A stretch of DNA of 9,094 bases from Chloroflexota bacterium (GTDB taxonomy: Bacteria > Chloroflexota > Limnocylindria > Limnocylindrales > CSP1-4): assembly GCA_017881985.1 (NCBI GenBank), contig JADGQH010000119.1:1-9094 (forward strand), given 5' to 3'. Positions 1 to 5,509 of the stretch are shown here, in pieces; the first letter of the stretch is position 1, and each line of letters opens with the position of its first letter. The notes beneath the pieces were generated by a model. That model did no database searches. It worked only from the letters and a program-made list of their open reading frames with translations, and was not told where the DNA came from. Position numbers and translations under genes: made by a program.

Positions 1-390
1 GACGCCTACCGGTCGATCGTCCCCCCGGCGCTCGCGACGCGTCAGCTGCACGACGCGCTCGTCGTGGATGCGCTGGAGGCATGGGCGGCCCGCAAGGCGG
101 CCGAGACGATGGTGGTGCTCTTCCTCGTCGCGGCGGGCGTGACGGCGATCGCCGTCCCGGCGGCGCTCGCGCTCGGCGAACGGCCGCGTATGCTCTCGCC
201 CGAGGCGGGTGCGCGCGCGTCGGCCGGAGCAGGAGGAGATGGGGATGGCGGCGACCCAGCCGACGGGGCCGGTCGGCCCGACGGGAACGGGGACGGGGCC
301 GGTCGGCCCGACGGGAACGACCCAGGTCGGCCCGACGGGGACGGGGACGGGGCCGACGACCGAGAGCGCGGCGACGTCGGCCTGGTCTGA
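1..390 (+). CDS. C-terminal part of a membrane protein, possibly a major-facilitator-type transporter (5' end outside window)
   Basis: The frame is open from the first base and ends at TGA 388-390, giving 129 visible residues; the true start lies left of the window. The visible part holds a polar amphipathic stretch (about residues 1-36), then one hydrophobic helix (about residues 37-57, beginning ETMVVLFLVAAG). A basic Arg-Pro-Arg follows and then a long Gly/Asp/Pro/Asn-rich tail (about residues 67-125). A loop followed by a single last helix and a hydrophilic cytoplasmic tail is how many drug:proton MFS exporters end, so that is the best guess, but no family-specific motif is present. The last 146 bases overlap the start of the corA-like gene in another frame and contain a 30-nt repeat, so the acidic tail may be a recent extension. 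An ATG at 64-66 lies in this frame but is not a credible start, since it would leave a fragment with no function of its own. Confidence 0.55.
   Translation, partial: DAYRSIVPPALATRQLHDALVVDALEAWAARKAAETMVVLFLVAAGVTAIAVPAALALGERPRMLSPEAGARASAGAGGDGDGGDPADGAGRPDGNGDGAGRPDGNDPGRPDGDGDGADDRERGDVGLV
231..238 (+). promoter_or_regulatory. Shine-Dalgarno site deciding the corA-like start
   Basis: AGGAGGAG lies at 231-238, a near-perfect anti-16S complement. Measured from the end of AGGAGG it stands 8 nt before ATG 245. It directly abuts another in-frame ATG at 239 and lies downstream of the in-frame GTG at 209. This favours ATG 245 as the start and shows that translation begins inside the end of the upstream gene. 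Confidence 0.75.
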
Positions 391-1372
391 CGACCTGGTC
401 ACGGAGGCCGCGACAGCGCTCCGCGTCGAGCATTGGGGCGCAGACGGTTCGCGCACGCTCACGGGTAGCGAGGCGCTCGAGCACGCCGTCGGCGAATCGC
501 CCTCACGCCACTGGGTGGACCTGACCGACCCGTCGCCCGAGCTCACGGCCGCGATCGCCGCCGAGCTGGGGCTCCATCCCCTGGTTGCCGAGGACATCGA
601 GGAGCGCAACCAGCGCCCCAAGCTGGAGCTGACCGGCGAGCACATCCACCTCGTCGCCTTCGCCATCGCCTACGACACCGAGGTCCGGACCGAGGAGATC
701 GACTTCGTCCTCGGCCGCACGTTCCTGCTCACGGCCCACACGGCCGCCTGGAACCCGTGGACCGCCCAGCACCTCCGGGAGGGCGCCGGCCCGCTCCTGG
801 AGCGTGGTCCCGACTACCTCCTGTGGGCGCTCCTGGACGCGCTCGTGGACGCGTACTTCCCGGTCTTCGACCGGCTCGAGGACGAGATCGACGACCTGGA
901 GGATCGGATCGTCGACGAGCCGGGACGCGAGACGCTCGAGCGCCTCTTCGGGCTCAAGCGGTCGTTGGTCGAGATCCGCCACGTCATGGCGCCGCAGCGC
1001 GAGATCTTCAACCAGCTCACGAACCGGACCCTGCCGCTCATCGGGCCCGACAACATCATCTACTTCCGGGACGTCTACGACCACGCGGTCCACCTGGCGG
1101 AGGAGTACGACTCCTACCGGGAGCTGGTCTCGGGCGCCCTCGACGTCTATCTCTCGACGGTGAACAACAACCTGTCGCTGATCATGAAGCGCCTGACCGG
1201 TATCACGGTGGTCTTCGCGGGGCTCGGGGCGTTTGCCGGGATCTTCGGGATGAGCGAGGCGGGAGCGGCCTTCGCGCGCACCGAGGCGGTCGGCTTCTGG
1301 CTCGTGACCGGGGCGATCATCGTCCTCTCGCTCACGATCTTCGCCGTCCTGCGTCGAATCGACTGGATCTGA
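245..1372 (+). CDS. corA: CorA-family divalent cation channel/transporter with GMS signature
   Basis: This is a 375-residue protein of the CorA/2-TM-GxN family, which forms pentameric Mg2+ (sometimes Co2+/Ni2+/Zn2+) channels in the cytoplasmic membrane. Residues 1-40 are a low-complexity Gly-Pro-Thr tail built from a repeat. Residues 50-180 match the alpha/beta cytoplasmic domain (VDLTDPSPEL, then EDIEERNQRPKLE, a typical CorA segment). Residues 185-310 are the long helical stalk (DEIDDLEDRIVD, then YLSTVNNNLSLIMKRLT). TM1 is about 317-336 and TM2 about 348-369, followed by the basic end RRIDWI. The signature that is normally Gly-Met-Asn reads Gly335-Met336-Ser337, and the usual MPEL-type loop motif is absent. 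The start at 245 is chosen on the Shine-Dalgarno site at 231-238; GTG 209 and ATG 239 are alternatives. The gene overlaps the upstream gene by 146 nt and is convergent with the sortase-like gene. Family membership is clear. Ion preference, and whether it still transports Mg2+, are not. Confidence 0.88.
   Translation: MAATQPTGPVGPTGTGTGPVGPTGTTQVGPTGTGTGPTTESAATSAWSDDLVTEAATALRVEHWGADGSRTLTGSEALEHAVGESPSRHWVDLTDPSPELTAAIAAELGLHPLVAEDIEERNQRPKLELTGEHIHLVAFAIAYDTEVRTEEIDFVLGRTFLLTAHTAAWNPWTAQHLREGAGPLLERGPDYLLWALLDALVDAYFPVFDRLEDEIDDLEDRIVDEPGRETLERLFGLKRSLVEIRHVMAPQREIFNQLTNRTLPLIGPDNIIYFRDVYDHAVHLAEEYDSYRELVSGALDVYLSTVNNNLSLIMKRLTGITVVFAGLGAFAGIFGMSEAGAAFARTEAVGFWLVTGAIIVLSLTIFAVLRRIDWI
255..354 (+). 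repeat. Imperfect tandem repeat inside the overlap of two genes
   Basis: The 18-mer GGTCGGCCCGACGGGAAC occurs at 271-288 and 301-318, and again with one change at 325-342. The spacing is 30 nt and then 24 nt, with GGGACGGGGCC-type fillers between copies. All copies keep the reading frame because both spacings are multiples of three. In the corA frame the unit reads GPVGPTGTGT-like; in the upstream gene's frame it reads GRPDGNGDGA-like. The third forward frame is also open here and would read Arg-rich. The tract probably arose by slippage or unequal recombination in GC-rich sequence. Confidence 0.8.
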
Positions 1373-1379
1373 GCGTCCC

Positions 1380-1398
1380 GACGCGCCGCTGGCGCGTC
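1380..1398. terminator. Perfect hairpin between convergent genes, candidate bidirectional terminator
   Basis: An 8-bp perfect inverted repeat, GACGCGCC (1380-1387) and GGCGCGTC (1391-1398), surrounds a 3-nt loop GCT. It fills most of the 31-nt gap between the corA-like stop (1370-1372) and the sortase-like stop (1404-1406). No T-run follows on either strand, so it is not a classical intrinsic terminator. In such GC-rich genomes a bare GC hairpin at a convergent junction may still serve as a terminator or 3'-end stabiliser. Its function is inferred from position only. Confidence 0.4.
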
Positions 1399-1403
1399 CG
1401 CTG

Positions 1404-2120
1404 CTACTGGCAGGTGACGGGCCGCGCGGTCGGGTTGGCGGCGGCGTGGTCAGCCGGGCCGGAGCTGATGGGGTTGGCGACAACCATCATCACGAGGCCC
1501 GTGTAGCCGGGGACGCCCTTCCGGGGACCCTCCGACGTCTGGAGCACGACCTGCTCGGCGGGCCGCGTATAGAGCTCCGACTGGTGCCGCAGCACGCGGG
1601 TGATCTCGTACAGGTAGACCCGGTCGTCGCTCGTGTACACCTGCACGAGCATGCCGAGCATCGCGCTCCCGTTGTCGATCCGCGACTGGAGGAGCAACGG
1701 CAGGAACATGCCGTCGCGGGCATGGCCATACAGGTACGTCGTCCCCTTCTGACCCGGCTGGCTCAGCGTCGGAACGTACTCCGCGACGTTGCAGTAGGGG
1801 AAGTGGTTGGGATCGTTCGGCGGGCGCACCACCGGAAGGTCGATCCGCAGGGCGGGCACGACGACGCGCGTGGCGACCCGGGCCACCGCCGGGCTCGCCG
1901 AGGTCGCGGCCGACGGCTCCGGCGTTGGGAACGGGAGGAGCGTCGGGGAGGCGCTGGGCGCGGTCGACGCCGGCGGTGAGGGGATCGGCGCGGCCAGTTG
2001 CGGCTGCGTGCCGTACGTCAGCAGGCCCGCCCCGACGAGAGTGACGCCGGCCGCCGTGAGAGCGGCCGGGAGAAGGCGGCCGCGCGCCCAGTGCAGGATC
2101 GGATGCATTCGAGCGGTCAT
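1404..2120 (-). CDS. Membrane-anchored sortase-fold protein with Ser in place of the catalytic Cys
   Basis: This 238-residue protein looks like a class D/E/F-type sortase, a family of extracytoplasmic transpeptidases that cut a sorting signal. There is a basic start, a single membrane anchor (about 16-37), then a Pro/Ser/Thr/Ala-rich linker (41-80) and the sortase domain (about 81-218). The domain begins VVVPALRIDLPV and contains TTYLYGHARDGMF with the expected catalytic His133. Next comes an MLVQVYTSDDRVYLYEIT strand pair, then VVLQTSEGPRKG, where families normally show TLxTC. Here the nucleophile position is Ser196 (codon 1535-1533), with Arg200 shortly after. The only other extracytoplasmic Cys residues are Cys110 (PYCNVAEY) and Cys237 next to the C-terminus. 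ATG 2120 is taken as start; ATG 2108 is an alternative, and neither has a good Shine-Dalgarno site. The gene is divergent from the redoxin gene (70-nt gap). No substrate with a recognisable sorting signal is visible in the window. The fold call is fairly safe; enzymatic activity is uncertain. Confidence 0.8.
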   Translation of the reverse strand: MTARMHPILHWARGRLLPAALTAAGVTLVGAGLLTYGTQPQLAAPIPSPPASTAPSASPTLLPFPTPEPSAATSASPAVARVATRVVVPALRIDLPVVRPPNDPNHFPYCNVAEYVPTLSQPGQKGTTYLYGHARDGMFLPLLLQSRIDNGSAMLGMLVQVYTSDDRVYLYEITRVLRHQSELYTRPAEQVVLQTSEGPRKGVPGYTGLVMMVVANPISSGPADHAAANPTARPVTCQ

Positions 2121-2176
2121 GCTACCAGCGGGCTCGGCCTTCCCGTCCGAGGCAGGCGGCGCCCGGGTCGACGCGG

Positions 2177-2182
2177 TACCCT
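2177..2182 (+). promoter_or_regulatory. Candidate -10 element for leaderless tlpA-like transcript
   Basis: TACCCT fits the TANNNT pattern and ends 8 nt before ATG 2191, the spacing expected if transcription starts at or very near the start codon. No Shine-Dalgarno-like purine run is seen before that ATG, which fits a leaderless mRNA. No -35 match is visible at the usual distance. The call is based only on pattern and position in the 70-nt divergent region. Confidence 0.3.
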
Positions 2183-2190
2183 CCTAGGCG

Positions 2191-2892
2191 ATGCGCACCT
2201 TCATCGCCGTCGTCATCGGGCTCGTCATCGGGATCGGTGTCGCGGTCGGTCTTGGCGCTGCCCTCGTCGCGCTCACGCCGGTTCCGGTCGCCCGCGTGTC
2301 CCCATCCCCCTCGGCCGCGCCGCCGCCCGCATCGCCCGGCGTGTCCCCGGCCCCGAGCCCGAGCGGCTCCCCGGCCGGCGCGTCGGCGAGCCCGGCCGTC
2401 CTTGGGAGCGGGGCTTCTCCGACGCCCGCCGCGAGCCGCACGACCTCGCCGTTCCCGCTTGTCGACCACCCCGCCCCGCTCCTCAGCGCGCCCCAGGTGG
2501 GTGGCGGCACGATCGACCTCGCCGCGCTCCGCGGGAAGCCGGTCTGGGTGGTCTTCACAGGTACCTACTGCCCGCCCTGCCGCGACGAATACCCGATCAT
2601 GAACGGGCTCGCCGCGCGCTACGCCGACACGGGCCTCGTGGTGCTCGCGATCCACGTGCGCGAGGGGGAGGAGACCGTGGCCCCGTTCGTCTCGTCGCTC
2701 AACGTCGTCTTCCCGGTCGGCCTGGATGCGGACGGCTCGCGCGCCCGGGCATGGGACGCGGCGGCGCTCCCGGTCCACTACTTCATCGACGCCCAGGGGA
2801 TCGTGCGCGACGCCGCGCTCGGCGGGATCGGTGCCGACGTGATGGCGCGCGGGCTCCAGGCGATCCTGCCCGGGGTGACGGTGACTCCATGA
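2191..2892 (+). CDS. Membrane-anchored TlpA/ResA-like thioredoxin-fold protein
   Basis: This 233-residue protein probably acts outside the cytoplasmic membrane as a thiol-disulfide oxidoreductase, for example in cytochrome c maturation or reduction of exported proteins. Residues 4-29 form a signal anchor. Residues 30-90 are a Pro/Ala/Ser-rich spacer that would hold the domain away from the membrane. The thioredoxin domain starts near residue 95 (APLLSAPQVGGGTIDLAALR), reads GKPVWVVFTGTYCPPC with active-site Cys127 and Cys130, and has the cis-proline in ALPVHYFID (Pro194). The active-site context is TYCPPC rather than the common WCPPC. ATG 2191 gives a correctly placed signal anchor. The stop overlaps the next start as ATGA (2889-2892), indicating translational coupling with the trehalose-phosphatase gene. 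No cytochrome-biogenesis genes are visible nearby, so the exact partner is unknown. Confidence 0.87.
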   Translation: MRTFIAVVIGLVIGIGVAVGLGAALVALTPVPVARVSPSPSAAPPPASPGVSPAPSPSGSPAGASASPAVLGSGASPTPAASRTTSPFPLVDHPAPLLSAPQVGGGTIDLAALRGKPVWVVFTGTYCPPCRDEYPIMNGLAARYADTGLVVLAIHVREGEETVAPFVSSLNVVFPVGLDADGSRARAWDAAALPVHYFIDAQGIVRDAALGGIGADVMARGLQAILPGVTVTP

Positions 2893-3977
2893 GCGCGGGG
2901 ATCGCCCGCGGACGCGGCATCGGCCGAGACGCGGACGGTCCGAACGACGGCGCCACCGAACGGGCGGTTGTCGATTCCCGCGCTCGCGGTCCCCGCGATC
3001 CGTGGGGCGGCGATCCCGGGGCCGGCGCTCCCGGTCCGAGCGATCCCGGGGCCGGCGATCGCGATGCCGGCAATCCGGATCCCGGCGCCGTCGCGTGGGC
3101 CGTCGCCGCCATCGGTGCCCTGGCCGCGACGCCCGGCGGGCTGCTCGTCGTGTGCGACTTCGACGGGACGCTGGCCCTCATCTCGCCGGACCCGACCGCG
3201 CCGGCGATCCTGCCCGCCGCCCGGCGCGCGCTTCGGCGGCTCGCCCGGATCGCCCGCCGGAGACCGGAGCGGCTCGCGCTCGCGATCCTCTCGGGGCGCG
3301 CCGCCCTGGACCTTGCCGGCCGCGTGCGCGTCGGCGGGCTCACGTACCTCGGCGACCACGGGAGCCAGGGCGGCGACCTCCCGGTCGGCGTCGCCGCGGA
3401 GTGGCTGTCGGTGGTCCACGACCCGCGCCTCGCCGGCCATCACGCGGTCGCCCGACGCCTCGGCGACGACGTGGAGCGCATCCTCGGAGACGCCGCGTGG
3501 CTGTTCGTGGAGCCGAAGGGCGCCTCCGTCGCGTTCCACTTCCGGGCCGCCGACGATCTCGTCGCCGCCCGGGCCCGGATCCTGGCCGCCATCGCCACAG
3601 CGGGGGCCGCGCTTCCTCCCGCGCTCCGTGGCCCGCGGTTCCGGCATTTCGAGGGACGCCGCATCGTGGAGCTGCGGCCAGAGGAGGCCGGGGCGAAGGG
3701 CGAGGCGGTGGCGCGGCTCCTGGAGCGCCACGGGTCGACGGCCGCGCTCGTCATCGGCGACGACCGCAGCGATGCCGAGGCCTTCATGCACGTGGCCGGG
3801 GAGCGCCGCGCGGGTCGCCTGGCGGCAAGCCTCCTGCTGGGGGTTCGCGGCGCGCGCGAAACGCCCGTGGAGCTGGTCGCCGCGGCGGACGTCATCCTGC
3901 CCGAGCCGGCCGCGTCGGCGATCGTGCTGCGCGCGCTGGCACGCGCGCTCGAGGCGGAGGATCGCCTACACCGCTGA
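2889..3977 (+). CDS. otsB: Trehalose-6-phosphate phosphatase (HAD superfamily) with a repetitive N-terminal tail
   Basis: This 362-residue enzyme should remove phosphate from trehalose 6-phosphate, the last step of the OtsA-OtsB route to the compatible solute trehalose, in the cytoplasm. HAD motif I is DFDGT at 90-94 (nucleophile Asp90, acid/base Asp92). Motif II is Ser135 in ILSGR, the motif III Lys is Lys270 in AGAKGEAVA, and motif IV is GDDRSDAEAF at 290-299. Family-specific segments are YLGDHG (153-158) and VEPKGASVAFHFR (207-219), the cap region that reads the sugar phosphate. Residues 1-66 are not part of the enzyme: a low-complexity Gly/Asp/Pro/Arg tail that includes a DNA-level repeat. 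The ATG at 2889 overlaps the previous stop (ATGA) with GGGGTGA about 10 nt upstream, and no better in-frame start was found nearer the domain. There is no otsA in the window. The gene is convergent with nuoN. Confidence 0.88.
   Translation: MSAGIARGRGIGRDADGPNDGATERAVVDSRARGPRDPWGGDPGAGAPGPSDPGAGDRDAGNPDPGAVAWAVAAIGALAATPGGLLVVCDFDGTLALISPDPTAPAILPAARRALRRLARIARRRPERLALAILSGRAALDLAGRVRVGGLTYLGDHGSQGGDLPVGVAAEWLSVVHDPRLAGHHAVARRLGDDVERILGDAAWLFVEPKGASVAFHFRAADDLVAARARILAAIATAGAALPPALRGPRFRHFEGRRIVELRPEEAGAKGEAVARLLERHGSTAALVIGDDRSDAEAFMHVAGERRAGRLAASLLLGVRGARETPVELVAAADVILPEPAASAIVLRALARALEAEDRLHR
3010..3057 (+). repeat. Direct repeat in the 5' end of otsB
   Basis: The 18-mer GCGATCCCGGGGCCGGCG occurs exactly at 3010-3027 and 3040-3057, a 30-nt period. 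Weaker copies of the CGATCC/CCGGCG pattern spread over roughly 2970-3095. In the otsB frame the repeat encodes GDPGAGAPGP-like peptide upstream of the phosphatase domain. Palindromic cores (CCCGGG, GCCGGC) make it prone to slippage. Confidence 0.7.
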
Positions 3978-3996
3978 CGACAGTCCGCGGCGAATG

Positions 3997-4016
3997 CGGC
4001 GCACCACTCGTGCCGG
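3997..4016. other. Weak bulged hairpin in the otsB/nuoN convergent gap
   Basis: The 39-nt gap 3978-4016 separates the otsB stop from the nuoN stop. CGG-(CG)-CAC (3997-4004) can pair with GTGCCG (4010-4015) around a 5-nt loop, with a two-base bulge. There is no T-run on either strand. It may mark the 3' ends of both transcripts, but the structure is modest and could be chance in such GC-rich sequence. Confidence 0.2.
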
Positions 4017-5492
4017 TCAGCGGATGGCGACCCCGATCGCCTGCGCGGCCGACGAGACGCTCGCGAGGAGGAGCCCGGGGAACAAGCCCAGGATCACGGT
4101 CATGACTGCCGTGATGGCCAGTCCCAGCCGCAGCAACGCGCCGTGGCCGACCGGCGTCGGCTCGCCCGTCGGGTCGCGCATGTACATGTAGACGATGACT
4201 CGCAGGTAGTAGAACGCCGCCGCCGCCGCGTTGAGAACGGCGATCACGGCGAGGACCGTGAGCCACCCGCCGGCCTGCACGGCGGCCAGGATCACGTAGG
4301 CCTTTGCGAAGAAGCCGGCAGTCGGCGGGATCCCGGTCAGCGACAGCAGGAAGAGCACCATCAGGATCCCGAGCGCCGGCTCGCGCCGCCCGAGGCCCGC
4401 GAACGTCTCCAGCCGGCTGCTGACGCCCGGGCGCTTCTGCAGCGCGGCGATGACCGCGAACGCCCCGAGGTTCATGAACGCGTACGCCGCGCCGTAGAAG
4501 AGCAACCCCTCGAGTCCCTGGATCACGCCCGCCGCGTAGGCAGCGAGGCCCACCAGCATGTAGCCGGTGTGGGCGATCGACGAGTAGGCGAGCATCCGCT
4601 TGACGTTGTCCTGGGTCAGGGCGACCAGGTTGCCGAGCGTCATCGTGAGCGCCGCCAGCACGAAGATCACGATCAGCCACTCCTGGCGCAACGGGAGGAG
4701 CGCCTCCGCGAAGACGCGCAGGACCACCGCGAACGCCCCAACCTTCGGGCCCACCGACAGGTAGCCCGTGACGGGCGTCGGCGATCCCTGGTACGCGTCG
4801 GGCGTCCAGTAGTGGAACGGGACGGCGGCCATCTTGAACGCCACGCCGGTGGTCAGGAAGGCGAGACCCATCGCGAGGCCCGGCGAAAGCGTCGCATGGC
4901 CGGCGACGACCTCGCCGACGCGGGCGGCCACGTCCGCGATCCGGGTGGACCCGGTCAGGCCCCAGACATAGGCGAGGCCGAACAGGAAGATGGCGCTGGA
5001 GAACGAGCCCAGCAGGAAATACTTGACGGCGCCCTCGGTCGAGAGCGCGTCACGCTTGTGATAGCCCGCGAGCAGGTAGCCCGGGATGACCATCAGCTCC
5101 AGGCCCAGGAAGAGGACCAGGAGGTCCGCCGACGCGGCCACCAGCATCGCGCCGGCGAGCGCGAAGACGATGATCGCCGCGAACTCCGCGATCGGCAGCC
5201 CCCGCGGCTCCAGGTAGTCGGGTGCGAAGAGGCACGAGATCGCCACGATCGCCACGAACACCATGTCGAGGAACGTCGTCAGGTTGTCCACCTTGTACAT
5301 CCCGCCGAACGCGGTGCCGGGCGCCTGGCCGGCCCAGAGGGTCAGGCCACCGACGGCGACGAGGCCGGCGAGGGCGACGCCCAGCGCCAGGTGCCGGTTC
5401 CCGGGCCTCGCGATGTCGGCGAGGATGACGAGCGCCGCCACGACCACGGCCGCGGCGAAGGGGGCGATGACGGTGAGGTCCGACCAGGTCAT
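4017..5492 (-). CDS. nuoN: NADH-quinone oxidoreductase subunit N
   Basis: This 491-residue polytopic membrane protein is one of the three Mrp-antiporter-like subunits that translocate protons in the membrane arm of respiratory complex I. It shows the expected 13-14 hydrophobic helices. Conserved channel residues are present: Glu132 in LGLELMVIPGYLLAG, Lys220 in GVAFKMAAVPFHYWTPDAY, Lys250 in YLSVGPKVGAF, and Lys397 in TGIPPTAGFFAKAYV. The QDNVKRMLAYSSIAHTGYM segment (295-312) is the typical helix-8 region with its His. ATG 5492 is taken as start because it lies 17 nt after the nuoM stop, gives a proper first helix and has GGGAG 11 nt upstream. The frame is open further upstream, but only as a shadow of nuoM. 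It is probably the last gene of the nuo operon. No substitutions in key residues are seen. Confidence 0.96.
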   Translation of the reverse strand: MTWSDLTVIAPFAAAVVVAALVILADIARPGNRHLALGVALAGLVAVGGLTLWAGQAPGTAFGGMYKVDNLTTFLDMVFVAIVAISCLFAPDYLEPRGLPIAEFAAIIVFALAGAMLVAASADLLVLFLGLELMVIPGYLLAGYHKRDALSTEGAVKYFLLGSFSSAIFLFGLAYVWGLTGSTRIADVAARVGEVVAGHATLSPGLAMGLAFLTTGVAFKMAAVPFHYWTPDAYQGSPTPVTGYLSVGPKVGAFAVVLRVFAEALLPLRQEWLIVIFVLAALTMTLGNLVALTQDNVKRMLAYSSIAHTGYMLVGLAAYAAGVIQGLEGLLFYGAAYAFMNLGAFAVIAALQKRPGVSSRLETFAGLGRREPALGILMVLFLLSLTGIPPTAGFFAKAYVILAAVQAGGWLTVLAVIAVLNAAAAAFYYLRVIVYMYMRDPTGEPTPVGHGALLRLGLAITAVMTVILGLFPGLLLASVSSAAQAIGVAIR

Positions 5493-5509
5493 GGGAAGGG
5501 CAGCTCCCG

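Noticed and set aside
271..342. CRISPR-like or regulatory repeat array
   Set aside because: Copies are few, spacers are themselves repeat-derived and all spacings are multiples of three inside coding sequence, so it is an in-frame coding repeat.
503..1483. Minus-strand open frame opposite the corA-like gene
   Set aside because: Its composition is that of an antisense shadow and it overlaps both corA and the 3' end of the sortase-like gene; no recognisable domain.
1998..2888. Upstream extension of the otsB frame
   Set aside because: It runs in other phases through the 5' part of the sortase-like gene and all of the redoxin gene and encodes Arg/Pro-rich sequence; the ATGA overlap at 2889 marks the likely start.
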